Source: Anaerolineae bacterium
GTDB lineage: Bacteria; Chloroflexota; Anaerolineae; 4572-78; J111
Length of the DNA stretch: 64,000 nt
Direction: 5' to 3'
Assembly: GCA_023382535.1 (NCBI GenBank)
Contig: JAHDWA010000019.1
Location: 14,541 to 78,540, forward strand
Made by a program: the position numbers and the translations under genes. A model generated the notes under the pieces. That model made no database searches and had not been told where the DNA came from. It saw nothing but the letters and a program-made list of their open reading frames with translations. Below are positions 32,138-42,232 of this stretch, piece after piece (position 1 is the stretch's first letter; each line of letters opens with the position of its first letter).

Positions 32138-32463
32138 TTACTTCTTGGAGACATCTTAAGAGGGATGTGTGGGAATTTATAAGGATACAAAGCGCTAATG
32201 CGGGTGTTTTGCTCGGAAATATCCGGAACGAACTGACTAGGGCCGTCGGGTGGAATTCCCCCACACCCCCTTCCGCCCGCCTCGCCTTGCCTGCCCGACC
32301 GAAACTCTTGAGTGAAAGCGAGAACCGGAGTGGATAGGTCGGCCTTATCTATTGTATTGGACAAAAGTAGTGAAAGACAGCAATGGGCTAGTATCACTGA
32401 GTGCACACATATGGATGGGGGTTGAGCTAAAAGTAAATTTTAAGGTTAAACACAAAAGTTACC

Positions 32464-32493
32464 TGGACTCTGTAAAAAATTTTATGTTATAAT
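32464..32493 (+). promoter_or_regulatory. Candidate promoter of the giant-gene operon
   Basis: A perfect TATAAT (32488-32493) is preceded 18 bp upstream by TGGACT (32464-32469, four of six matches to TTGACA). It would give a leader of about 190 nt before the AAGGAG (32683-32688) of the first large gene. Confidence 0.55.
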
Positions 32494-32779
32494 GGCCCTG
32501 AGGATTTCAGGGTTCGATCTTTTCCCTCTTATCTATCTGTCATTTCACTTATTTGCTGTCTCACCGCGCAATTTGTAATCCCACTCTCTAGTAGTAAAGA
32601 ACTCTTCATAAGGCTAAAGCTAAGCCTGCTACACCCGTTGCTGCTTTAATCAAAATGCTTTCCAATGCGATGATACGTAGTTAAGGAGTATCGAAATAGC
32701 TAGCTTTATCGTACTGGAGCCCTCCTGCGATATACATCTTGTTCTGGACGCCGGATTTCGGCGCGACGACGGGACGCCA

Positions 32780-35707
32780 TTGAATAACCTGGAGCTGAGA
32801 GTCTTCGCGGCCGATTGGAATGGTACCACTTACGATCTGTCTGTCATCACCTCCGATCTGGAGTTTGATTTTTTTGACCCCTCCGCCTCCACCCGAAGTC
32901 ATGCAGCCGGCGCGTTGCCGCCAACCATTGACCAGAACCGCGTCAATCAGGCTATCGTCGGCCACGCTTTCAATCCTGCCACCGGTATCAGCACCTTAAC
33001 GCCGAGGGCGGTTGGGATCGTGTTTCTACAGGTCCGCTACCTCGATCCCGATCGGGCAGCCGAATATCACTACTTGATCGTCCGCATCCAAGTACACGAT
33101 GAGATGCATGGGTGGTGGTTCGGCAATAACTCGCTGTCGGTTTATCAGGATGCCGATTTTGCCCACAGCCAGGTGTCGCTGTATGCGCTGTTCGACCGGG
33201 CCGCTGCTGGCGGCGGGATTGTCGGGGATATCAGCGGTCACGGGTATGTGGCGCTTTCCTCCAACAACACCGCCAGCGTCGAACTGGATATTAACATCGC
33301 CCCCAACAATCGCTATCGTGATCGCCTCCGGGGGTTGGCTGCCGGGCAGGCGACGATTACGGGCAGGTTGCTCGGCCAGAACCGCAATCTGACCGTGCGC
33401 TGTGTGAACCTGGGCCAGGCCAATCTACCCCTTCCTGTGCTCAAGCGCGAGGCCGCCTTCTTCGATGACTCGGTCTCCCGTAGAGAGCGGTATAACATTC
33501 TTTTCCTGGCTGAAGGCTTCACCGACAGCATGGCCGATCGCCGCCGCTTCACCGAGGCAATGACGAAACTCTCCCATGATCTATTCGACTGCAAACGTCA
33601 CAGCCCGTTTAACCTGCTCAAGGACTCATTCAACGTCTGGTGGCACTATGAACCTTCCCAAGAGGTGGGCATCACCACCGCCGCGGAGCTGTCCGCCTCG
33701 ACCAGGAAAGCGATCCCCGATAAGGTGCAACCGGCCAAGGGCAGCCCAAATAACGCCTATTCATTGCTCGAGCTGATCCAACTGGTCGGGCTGCCCACTC
33801 CTCAAGATGCCGGTTTAGCCAACAACGTCCTGAGAGACCGCTGGAACGATACCGGCAACAACCCGCCCGAGACGGTTTCCAGGCTGCTGGGTTTTCGGCC
33901 AAACTTGGCGGTGAACAACGTCATCAATGCCTGGAAGCAGCTTGTGCCCACAGGGATTCCGCAGGCGCGCGATACCTTCTACGGCTTACAACATGGCTCA
34001 CGCTGGGGTGACCGCCGTTCTGAGCTTGAGTCCCGGGCCACGATGGTTGTTCCGCCAGGTGCGGCGGACCCGGACTTCAATGATAGGCACGCTGCCTTTG
34101 CCAGACGGGTGCACACATGGTACGAACCCAGGAATACCGACCCGCGGGAGATAGACCACGATCCAAGACGGGTGGCGCCGGAACTAAGCCACTCTCCGAC
34201 TGAACTGATCATCAATCACATCGTCAGGTTCGCCGACCCGGCTGTCCCTCCCGCCGACCCTAATCACCAGGTCGGGGAAGTCTGGGACAGGGATTGGGAG
34301 CCTAATGTCAACGCTCCCACCCGTGAGGTCAACAGCGCCGGCCTGGTTTGCATCATTGCCAATCACGAAGGCGCGCGGGCCACGGCTACCCGGCGAAGGT
34401 TAGTGCGGGTCAGTCTGGGGAGGCATACGCAGTACAGGTTCGCGGTAGATAACTCCAATCCTAACATCCGGCCGCTGAATATGAACCCGGATATTCGACC
34501 CGATTTGAAGAAAGGGCTCAACACCCTGGCGCACGAGTTCGGGCACAGCTTTCATCTGGGCGACGAGTACGAAGATTTCAGCAACGCAGCCGATCATACG
34601 GTCGAGCGAGCCGATAATCTGACCTACGTCCGCACCATTGAAGTTCCGGCCCCGGCCGGCAACCCCCATAACCCTGACTTTCCGACGCCGATAGATCCTG
34701 ATCTGGCGAAGTGGGCGGTGCTGCACCGGATCAAGCAGGCCGATATGCTCACGGCCGTCAGCCAGGTAGCGCCCGGCGGCCGGATCAGGGTGACATTGGC
34801 CGGCGATCGGGCGCGGCGCTGGCGAGAGGCGCGAGACGAGGGCACGACCGTGTACCTGCGCCGGGACAAGGTGAACCTGCGCAGTTACAACCTCATGCAA
34901 GTGCTCGGTGACCACTTCTGGGACTGCCGGGACTTCACCTTGCAGGACTGGGAGGTGGATGGCGCCAACTTCGGGCCGCACAATTTTAACACCTTTGCGC
35001 AGTTGGTGACCTTCATGAATAATAACGACGCCACCGCCAACTGGACCTTTGACGGCATTGAGAGCGTCAACGGAGGCGATCCTAATAGAACCTATGGCCC
35101 GTTGGTGATCGTCACCAATTGCCCGCCTGATGCCGGCCGAGAGCATGAGGTGTTTTATGCGCTGAAGAATAAACAACTCCCGGTCACCCCAGCCGATCTG
35201 TACACCTTGACCATCGAGAACATCCCTGACGACAGGACCATCGTCCTCACCGGAGCCCCGGCCAATCCAGAGCCATTCCCTCCGGGTAGTGTGCTTTACA
35301 TTCCTGAGACGGAGTTCGGCCGTCCAGCCACTCTGGTCAAGACCGGGGTGATGACCTTTATGCGCCTCTTCCAATGGGACCCCAGCATGGCTCGGGGTAG
35401 GACCCTCTCCGAAAATCACAATAAAGACGCAGCCGACCGAAGCGACGAAATCTCTAAGGAACCGGACGATCCGGCGGACGTGCCGGGGGTTAAGGCGCCA
35501 TGCTGTGCCAGGTATAAGCTGATCGGTCTTTATGAAGGCGGTGACCAGCACACCATCAGGGTTTACCGGCCCGCCGGTGCTTGCAAAATGCGCGCCTCCC
35601 AGGGATCAAAAAGTGAAGGCGAGTTTTGCTTCGTCTGTAAGTATCTGATCGTCAATCGCGTGGACCCATCCAAACACCCCAAACTCGACGGAAGTGAGTA
35701 CCCCTGA
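32780..35707 (+). CDS. M64-like zinc metallopeptidase, large, no visible signal peptide
   Basis: A protein of 975 aa or more. Residues ~1-230 are beta-rich. From about residue 238 (YNILFLAEGFTDSMADRRRF) the sequence resembles the M64 (IgA peptidase) start. The zinc site HEFGHSFHLGDE lies at residues 585-596 with a third ligand at D595 or E596. The last ~70 residues carry paired cysteines (PCCARY, GACKMR, FCFVCKY). Coordinates use the first usual start, TTG 32780. The frame stays open and protein-like back to about 32690, where AAGGAG lies 7 nt before an ATA, so translation may begin there with an odd codon. It is the first gene of the operon. No export signal is seen, so it may act inside the cell or on its operon partners. 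Confidence 0.85.
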   Translation: MNNLELRVFAADWNGTTYDLSVITSDLEFDFFDPSASTRSHAAGALPPTIDQNRVNQAIVGHAFNPATGISTLTPRAVGIVFLQVRYLDPDRAAEYHYLIVRIQVHDEMHGWWFGNNSLSVYQDADFAHSQVSLYALFDRAAAGGGIVGDISGHGYVALSSNNTASVELDINIAPNNRYRDRLRGLAAGQATITGRLLGQNRNLTVRCVNLGQANLPLPVLKREAAFFDDSVSRRERYNILFLAEGFTDSMADRRRFTEAMTKLSHDLFDCKRHSPFNLLKDSFNVWWHYEPSQEVGITTAAELSASTRKAIPDKVQPAKGSPNNAYSLLELIQLVGLPTPQDAGLANNVLRDRWNDTGNNPPETVSRLLGFRPNLAVNNVINAWKQLVPTGIPQARDTFYGLQHGSRWGDRRSELESRATMVVPPGAADPDFNDRHAAFARRVHTWYEPRNTDPREIDHDPRRVAPELSHSPTELIINHIVRFADPAVPPADPNHQVGEVWDRDWEPNVNAPTREVNSAGLVCIIANHEGARATATRRRLVRVSLGRHTQYRFAVDNSNPNIRPLNMNPDIRPDLKKGLNTLAHEFGHSFHLGDEYEDFSNAADHTVERADNLTYVRTIEVPAPAGNPHNPDFPTPIDPDLAKWAVLHRIKQADMLTAVSQVAPGGRIRVTLAGDRARRWREARDEGTTVYLRRDKVNLRSYNLMQVLGDHFWDCRDFTLQDWEVDGANFGPHNFNTFAQLVTFMNNNDATANWTFDGIESVNGGDPNRTYGPLVIVTNCPPDAGREHEVFYALKNKQLPVTPADLYTLTIENIPDDRTIVLTGAPANPEPFPPGSVLYIPETEFGRPATLVKTGVMTFMRLFQWDPSMARGRTLSENHNKDAADRSDEISKEPDDPADVPGVKAPCCARYKLIGLYEGGDQHTIRVYRPAGACKMRASQGSKSEGEFCFVCKYLIVNRVDPSKHPKLDGSEYP

Positions 35708-35709
35708 TC

Positions 35710-38700
35710 ATGGCTAATGGCGCTCGTGATACCCTCACCATCCTGGTCGAAGAAATGGCCAGGCTGTTGCTGCCCCTGCGTGAGGCGGTGGCGTCGCCGG
35801 CCAGGTTCGTTACCTTCATGGCTCGCATGGGCTGGCAGGTGAACGATATCCCACCGCCCCTGTCGAACCTGGGCAGCAGCCTCGACGACGTCTTCAACGA
35901 CTTGGAGAAGGTGCTGGACGGCGATCTCGATCCCGCCACCATTGACCGCTTGCGTACCAGCATCGTGGATGTCTTTAAGGGTATCCGGGCGATAGCCAGC
36001 GCCCCCAACGCGACCTTCCCACCCCACCTTATCGCCGACAACTTCAAGGTAGAATTCCCAATCCAACTCGTCGAGAATCTGTTTGCCGACTACCTCACCC
36101 AGAATCACTCCGGCGTCGCCTTTGCCCTGCGCGTGCTGGGCGTGATGCAGATTGACTATCAGCCGGAAACGGGCAATCGTCCGGCCTATATGCGCTATAG
36201 CTTCCACTTTGCCGATCTCCTTAAAGTGATTGATGATCCGGGGTTGATTTTCCGGAATGCCTTTGGCTGGGGAACCGATGACTTTAAGGCCGACTTTCTC
36301 TTCGATCAAATCGAAAATCTGCTGATTACGCTTGACGTCGCCGTGACTCGCGATGTCTTTGACCCCGAAACCGCCGTAAAGCTCGAAGGCGGTGTGCCGT
36401 TCCCCGGCGATCCGGAACGCGAGGTGATGACCGCCGTTTTCTTTGAACGCCAGCGGCCAGCCGGCCGGCTGGCCGCCGAACTCAGGTTCCTCGAGCTGCC
36501 GGGTGACAGCGCCACCAAGCCGGGCTTTGCGGTGCTGCCGGCATTTAACGGCATTCTCGGTTTTCGGATGCAGGTAGCTGAGGACGTCGCCTTGACCATT
36601 GGCGCCAGTTTTGATACCCAGGGCGGGGCCGGCCTGACGTTTCGACCCGGCCAGTCGCCGCAGCTCCTGTTAGGCTTTGAGGGGGATGGCGACCCTACGA
36701 CCGCCGCAGGCGAGCTTAAGGTTAAGGTGGAACTTGAGGACGAGACCAGCGAACCTGTCCCTATCCTGGGAATACGGGATGGCAGCCGGCTCGAGTTTCG
36801 CAACGCCTCGGCGATTGGCGGACTGGCTCTGGACGTCAGGAACAATCGCCAGGAGTTGTTCCTCGAAGCCGAACTGCAAGGGGGCAGGCTGGTGATTGCC
36901 CCAGGGCAGACCGATGGCTTCTTACAGACAATCCTGCCGGCGAATGGCATTCAGGCCAGCTTTGAACTGGCCGTAGGCTTCTCCAACCTGCGCGGTTTTT
37001 ATTTTCGCGGGAGCGGCGGGGTTGAAATCCAGATCCCGACTCACCTGGATCTTGGCGCCATAGAAATTACTGCGCTCACCGTCGGGCTTCAACCAAAGGA
37101 CGAAAAACTCCCGGTTAATCTGGGTGCGGACCTTAAGACCAGCCTGGGTCCACTCAAGGCCGTTGTCGAAAATATGGGCCTGGCCTTTATCGTTGCCTTT
37201 CCCGACAGCGGCGGGAATCTGGGTCCACTTGATCTCGACTTTGGTTTCAAGCCTCCTGACGGGATTGGGCTTACCATTGACGGCGGCGGCTTCACCGGCG
37301 GCGGCTACTTGCGCTATGTCGAAGCGGAACAGCGTTACGAGGGGATGCTGGAGCTGGAATACCAAAATCGGATTGCCCTCAAGGCCATCGGCCTGCTGAC
37401 CACCCGCCTGCCGGATGGCTCTTCTGGCTTCTCCCTCCTGATCATCATCACCGCCGAATTCAATCCCCCCTTCGAGTTGGGCCTGGGCTTCAAGCTCAGC
37501 ACCGTAGGTGGCCTGCTCGGTCTCAACCGCACTGCCAACGCTGAGCGGCTGCGCACCGGCCTGCGCGACAGCACCCTCAACAGTGTCCTGTTTCCCCAAA
37601 ACGTCATCGAAAACGCCAGCCGCATCCTCAGCGATCTGACCCAGGTCTTCCCGGCCCAGACCGACCGTTTCATCTTCGGCCCGATGGCCCGGATCACCTG
37701 GGGCACACCGGCCCTGCTCACCATTGACCTGGGTTTGCTGATCGAGATCCCCGATCCGGTGCGCGTGCTCATCCTGGGTGTCGTCCGGGCGCTGCTGCCC
37801 GATGAGGAAAAAAGGCTGCTCCAGCTCCAGGTCAACTTCATGGGGGTGATTGATTTCGAGGCCCAACGCTTCGCCTTTGATGCCAGCCTGTTCGACTCCA
37901 AGCTGCTCGGCTACACCCTCTCCGGCGATATGGCCGTGCGGCTGAACTGGGGGGCTGAACCCAACTTTCTGCTGACCGTGGGCGGCTTCCATCCGGCTTA
38001 CCAGCCGCCGCCCCTCAACCTGCCCAGCCTGCGGCGGCTGACCCTGCAACTGCTGGGCGACAATCCTCGCCTGACCCTGGAAACCTATTTCGCCGTCACC
38101 TCCAACACAGTTCAGTTCGGGGCTAAGGTCGAGCTGCTGGCTAAAGCTGGCTCGTTCAGCATCTATGGCTTTCTGTCCTTCGATGTCCTGTTCCAGTTCA
38201 ACCCGTTCTATTTCATCGCCTCGATCAGCGCCAAACTGGCCTTACGGGCCGGCAGCAGCGAGATCGCCAGCATCAGCCTGGACTTCACTCTGGAAGGTCC
38301 CACCCCCTGGCACGCCAAGGGCACCGCCAAGCTGAAGATTTGCTGGTTCCTGACCATCAAAGTGCGCTTTGATAAGACCTTTGGCGAAGCGCGCAATACC
38401 CGCCTGGATGACATTCTGGTCCTGCCCCTGCTCCAGGCGGCCCTGTCCGACCCAGGCAACTGGGAAGCCCACCTGCCCGATAATCGCCACCTGCTGGTCA
38501 GCTTCAAACAGACCGAGACCAGCAGTGCCCTCGTGGTCTACCCCTTCGGCATCTTGACCATCCAGCAAAAAGTGGTGCCGCTCCAGATCGAGATCCAGAA
38601 GTTTGGCAGCCAGCGGCCCGCAGATGGCAACCGCTTTGCCATCGAGCAGGTCCTGGCCGGGGCAGTGGACGATAATCCCGAAGAGCTAACCACCAACGAC

Positions 38701-39195
38701 GTGGGCGAGTTGTTCGCCCCAGCCCAGTTCTTCGAAATGTCTGATGCGCAGAAACTCTCCAGTCAGTCGTTCGAACGCTACGACAGCGGGGTCAAGCTGG
38801 TGGACTCCGAGGCGTTGGACGGGGATTACGCCGTGCGGCGGGTGGTGACGTACGAGTTGTTTTACATTGACGAGCAGCGTGCTCTGCTTCAGCAGCCTGA
38901 GCCTCACATGCCGGACCTTCTGGCCTTCGAGGGGTGGGCCTTGAGCGGAGCTATTGCCAACTCACCGCTGTCTCACGCCCGGAACGGTAGGTCGGCGCTG
39001 GCGCCGGAGGCGGTACAGGTGGACCAGGAGGCGTATGCGGTAGTGAATGCCAGCGATCTGCGGCTGGCAGAGGCAGGCACGCTGGCGGCGAGCGAGGCCG
39101 GGGCGCAGCGTCTGATGGAAGGGCTAATTCGTGGCAACCCGGCTCTGGAGGGAGAAATCCTGGTCGTGCCCATTTTTGAGGTGAACCAATCATGA
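35710..39195 (+). CDS. Giant beta-rich protein resembling DUF6603 proteins
   Basis: A 1161-aa protein. Residues ~1-190 are helical. A long run of alternating strands follows, with repeated segments of the kind LDLGAIEITALTVGL. The segment around residues 815-890 (FQFNPFYFIASISAKLALRA, then SISLDFTLEGPTPWHAKGTA) matches what I recall of DUF6603. The final ~150 residues are again helical. No signal peptide, membrane segment or catalytic motif is visible. The beta-helix-like regularity suggests a structural or scaffold role. It begins 2 bp after the peptidase stop with no clear ribosome-binding site, and its stop overlaps the next ATG, so it is translationally coupled on both sides. Confidence 0.8.
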   Translation: MANGARDTLTILVEEMARLLLPLREAVASPARFVTFMARMGWQVNDIPPPLSNLGSSLDDVFNDLEKVLDGDLDPATIDRLRTSIVDVFKGIRAIASAPNATFPPHLIADNFKVEFPIQLVENLFADYLTQNHSGVAFALRVLGVMQIDYQPETGNRPAYMRYSFHFADLLKVIDDPGLIFRNAFGWGTDDFKADFLFDQIENLLITLDVAVTRDVFDPETAVKLEGGVPFPGDPEREVMTAVFFERQRPAGRLAAELRFLELPGDSATKPGFAVLPAFNGILGFRMQVAEDVALTIGASFDTQGGAGLTFRPGQSPQLLLGFEGDGDPTTAAGELKVKVELEDETSEPVPILGIRDGSRLEFRNASAIGGLALDVRNNRQELFLEAELQGGRLVIAPGQTDGFLQTILPANGIQASFELAVGFSNLRGFYFRGSGGVEIQIPTHLDLGAIEITALTVGLQPKDEKLPVNLGADLKTSLGPLKAVVENMGLAFIVAFPDSGGNLGPLDLDFGFKPPDGIGLTIDGGGFTGGGYLRYVEAEQRYEGMLELEYQNRIALKAIGLLTTRLPDGSSGFSLLIIITAEFNPPFELGLGFKLSTVGGLLGLNRTANAERLRTGLRDSTLNSVLFPQNVIENASRILSDLTQVFPAQTDRFIFGPMARITWGTPALLTIDLGLLIEIPDPVRVLILGVVRALLPDEEKRLLQLQVNFMGVIDFEAQRFAFDASLFDSKLLGYTLSGDMAVRLNWGAEPNFLLTVGGFHPAYQPPPLNLPSLRRLTLQLLGDNPRLTLETYFAVTSNTVQFGAKVELLAKAGSFSIYGFLSFDVLFQFNPFYFIASISAKLALRAGSSEIASISLDFTLEGPTPWHAKGTAKLKICWFLTIKVRFDKTFGEARNTRLDDILVLPLLQAALSDPGNWEAHLPDNRHLLVSFKQTETSSALVVYPFGILTIQQKVVPLQIEIQKFGSQRPADGNRFAIEQVLAGAVDDNPEELTTNDVGELFAPAQFFEMSDAQKLSSQSFERYDSGVKLVDSEALDGDYAVRRVVTYELFYIDEQRALLQQPEPHMPDLLAFEGWALSGAIANSPLSHARNGRSALAPEAVQVDQEAYAVVNASDLRLAEAGTLAASEAGAQRLMEGLIRGNPALEGEILVVPIFEVNQS

Positions 39196-42100
39196 GTGAT
39201 CCAATTGCAACGTATACATTTTTGCCCTGGCTGCGGCAGGGCATTGCCTCCAAAATCAAGGGTGAGGACACTTTGGGAGCCGGCCCAGGGCCGGGTGAGC
39301 GTGCTTCCGTCCCGATTTCTTTGCAGGTGAATGGCAATCCGAATTTTGTTTCTCAGACCGTCCAACTTGTCGGTCCAGGCGATGTGATCGGCCTTAGCCC
39401 GCGGGCCATCGTTCGCACCGAGCCGCGCCACTGGGTCACGGATTTCGAGCCAAATTACCTGGCTTTCATCGAGTTCTACGACGAAGATTTCCCCTGGCGG
39501 TTTATGCCGGCGCGGGCAGTGCAGAAGGATGCAGCGGGCAACCCGGTCAGCGATCCGCAGGAGACCAAGCTGCGCCCCTGGATCTTCTTAGTGGCGTTGG
39601 AAGAGGGAGAATTCGAGCAGGTTGCTGCGCCCTCAGGGCCTCTTCCGGCAATCCGGCTGGCAGGGACGGTCACCCTGGACGCTATGCTGCCTCCCTCCGA
39701 TCAGACCTGGGCCTGGGCGCATGTGCATGTCAGTAAGGATATTACCTCGGGAAACACCAGCCCGCCGGCGCAGGCGGTGGCTGCCCTCGAAGCTCTTGTG
39801 CGCGCGAACCCGGACTATGCCCTTTCTCGCCTGATCTGCCCGCGTAAGCTCAAGCCTTCGACGGCCTATCACGCCTTCCTGATTCCTTCGTTCGAGGTGG
39901 GCCGCCTGGCAGGTTTGGGCCAGCCGACAGCCGGACTGAACGCCCTGGCCCATTCCTGGGGCGCCGGGCAGGCCGAATACCCGGTTTACTACCGCTGGTA
40001 TTTCCGCACCGGCGAGCGCGGCGATTTCGAGTATCTGGTTAATCTGTTGGAACCGCGCGAGGTGGACGAACGCGTGGGCATCCGGGATATGGATATGCAG
40101 GCTCCAAATTTTGGCGTGGTTGGGATGAGCACCGGCCCTGGAGATGAAGCGGTGATGGGCCTGGAGGGCGCCTTGAAAAGCCCCCAGGCCCAGCCCAAGC
40201 CGGCCGTCTGGCCGCCGGGCGATGAAGCAAATTATCCTCCTTTCCTGAACGAATTGGCCGAAATGGTGAACTTGTCTGAAACGCTGCTTACGCCAGCCGA
40301 CCCTGCTACCGGACACCCCGATCCCGTCATCAGCCCGCCCCTGTACGGCCGCTGGCATGCTCTCCAGGCTCGGCTGGATGTGGGCCAGCCGGGCTGGGTC
40401 AATGAGCTTAACCAGGACCCCCGGCTGCGCGTGCCGGCCGGATTCGGAACAAAGGCCATCCAGACTGGCCAGGAGATGTACATGCAAAAGGCTTGGCAGC
40501 AGCTCGGGGACATCCTGCGCGCCAATCAGAAAATACGCCAGGTGCAGCTCTCGATTGCAGCCAGCATGCGGGTCTTCTCCAGGCACTTTGCCAACCTTGA
40601 CCCCGACCAACAACTCGCCGTCACGCAGCAGGTGCATAGCCGGGTCATGGGCAGCCCTACAACCGTGTTTCAGCAGATCAGAGCGAGCCGGCTGCCGCAG
40701 GCCGCCCTCCACCCGGCGTTCCGGCGTGTCTTTCGTCCCAGGGGGGCGCTCATGCGCAAGGCCTTTCCCGGAATTCCGCCAAAACCGACCGATATCCTGG
40801 TGAAGTTGAACGCGGGGCGGGTTACCGCTGCCCTTCCGAAGGAAGCCCCGCAGAAACAGATCTCGCTCACCAAGGCTGCCGATGTCATGCAGAGCACGCG
40901 GTTACGGGAGAACGCTATGCAGGAAGAGGTTGTGCAAAGGACACCGCTTCGGCCGGCCTTCAGGTTCACCTTGCCCGGACAGATCATCCAGCCCAGCGAT
41001 CCTCTCGGCCCCCGGGGTCTCGACGACCCTGTTGAGAGTCTTGAAGGAGCCAATTACCGCACCGCTCTGCTGGACTTGCAAATCCTCAAACCCCCGCTGC
41101 CAGCGCCCACTCCCCGGCCGCAAATTGATGTCAATACGATCAGCAGCACCTTGGCCAACGCCCTCAACCCAAAGTCCGCGATCCTCCAGCGTGCCCTCAC
41201 TTTAATTCTTATCCCCTCTACCTTTGAATATCTACGCCCCACAGAGACCATCGTGCCGGTCATGGCCCACCCGGTGTTTGCTGACCCGATGTACAAGCCG
41301 CTGCGCGACCAGTCCAGCGAGCTGCTGATCCCGAACCTGAACCTTATCCCCAACAACACCATCACTTTGCTGGAAACCAACCCAAAGTTCATCGAAGCTT
41401 ACATGGTTGGCCTGAACCACGAGATGGCGCGCGAGCTGCTCTGGCGCGAATATCCCACCGATCAGCGCGGCAGCTACTTTCGCCAGTTCTGGGATGTGAG
41501 CGGGATCGTCAACCGCGAGGTGGGAAAAGACGCTAAAACGCTGGAGGAAGAGCTGCGCGATATTAAACCGCTGTACATGTGGGGACGGACTACGCTGTTA
41601 GGCTCCCATGAGAACCGAACCTTGCCGACCGGCGGCGAGCCTGGCGAGCGCCGGTTGGTCCTGGTCATCCGGGGAGATTTGTTGAAAAGATATCCTACCG
41701 CCGTCATTTTTGCCCAACAGGCAAAGTGGGTTGAGGATGAAGAGGATCCGTCGGTTCCACCGCGCAAAATTCGGGAGTTGGATGAGGGGGATCCCAAAAC
41801 GACCGTCAAGGAGCCGATCTTCAAAGCCGAGATCGAACCCGATATTCACTTCCTCGGCTTCGACCTGACCGCCTCGATGGCCAAAGGTGACCCGAAGCCC
41901 CCAGAAACAACCGGGGACCCGGGTAACCCGGGCTGGTTTTTCGTCATCCAGGAACGGCCCGGAGAACCGCGCTTCGGTCTGGACATCACCACCGACCTGC
42001 CCCCGTTCCCGCTTGAAGAATGGAACAAACTAAGCTGGAATCACTTCGGTAATCCCGATGAAATCCCCTTTATCAAGCTAAACCTGCCCGAAATACCCGC

Positions 42101-42227
42101 TGTTAGCGGCGACAGCCCGGACAAAAATATCAAGTGGGCCTCCAACGCGGCCGATATGGCCTATATTCTTTACCAGGCCCCGGTAATGGTCGCCATCCAT
42201 GCGGACAACATGTTGCCGTCAAGGTAG
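39192..42227 (+). CDS. Giant conserved protein of unknown function
   Basis: A 1011-aa protein. I recognise no named domain. Conserved-looking tracts include PRAIVRTEPRHWVTDFEPNY, then FIEFYDEDFPWRFMPA, LRPWIFLVALEEGEF in the first 150 residues, and NHEMARELLWREYPTDQRGS followed by YFRQFWD near residue 740. There is no signal peptide, transmembrane segment or nucleotide motif. The wording of these tracts, dense in aromatic residues and proline, suits a large folded structural protein. Its ATG overlaps the preceding stop (ATGA), and the next gene begins 5 bp after its stop. Confidence 0.8.
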   Translation: MSDPIATYTFLPWLRQGIASKIKGEDTLGAGPGPGERASVPISLQVNGNPNFVSQTVQLVGPGDVIGLSPRAIVRTEPRHWVTDFEPNYLAFIEFYDEDFPWRFMPARAVQKDAAGNPVSDPQETKLRPWIFLVALEEGEFEQVAAPSGPLPAIRLAGTVTLDAMLPPSDQTWAWAHVHVSKDITSGNTSPPAQAVAALEALVRANPDYALSRLICPRKLKPSTAYHAFLIPSFEVGRLAGLGQPTAGLNALAHSWGAGQAEYPVYYRWYFRTGERGDFEYLVNLLEPREVDERVGIRDMDMQAPNFGVVGMSTGPGDEAVMGLEGALKSPQAQPKPAVWPPGDEANYPPFLNELAEMVNLSETLLTPADPATGHPDPVISPPLYGRWHALQARLDVGQPGWVNELNQDPRLRVPAGFGTKAIQTGQEMYMQKAWQQLGDILRANQKIRQVQLSIAASMRVFSRHFANLDPDQQLAVTQQVHSRVMGSPTTVFQQIRASRLPQAALHPAFRRVFRPRGALMRKAFPGIPPKPTDILVKLNAGRVTAALPKEAPQKQISLTKAADVMQSTRLRENAMQEEVVQRTPLRPAFRFTLPGQIIQPSDPLGPRGLDDPVESLEGANYRTALLDLQILKPPLPAPTPRPQIDVNTISSTLANALNPKSAILQRALTLILIPSTFEYLRPTETIVPVMAHPVFADPMYKPLRDQSSELLIPNLNLIPNNTITLLETNPKFIEAYMVGLNHEMARELLWREYPTDQRGSYFRQFWDVSGIVNREVGKDAKTLEEELRDIKPLYMWGRTTLLGSHENRTLPTGGEPGERRLVLVIRGDLLKRYPTAVIFAQQAKWVEDEEDPSVPPRKIRELDEGDPKTTVKEPIFKAEIEPDIHFLGFDLTASMAKGDPKPPETTGDPGNPGWFFVIQERPGEPRFGLDITTDLPPFPLEEWNKLSWNHFGNPDEIPFIKLNLPEIPAVSGDSPDKNIKWASNAADMAYILYQAPVMVAIHADNMLPSR

Positions 42228-42232
42228 GTGGA

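Noticed and set aside
32134..32406. 90-aa minus-strand ORF ending at a terminator-like hairpin
   Set aside because: The position beside a minus-strand hairpin is tempting, but the sequence is not protein-like and no start signal is present.
34400..35551. 383-aa minus-strand ORF inside the metallopeptidase gene
   Set aside because: Antisense shadow caused by GC-rich third positions of the real gene.
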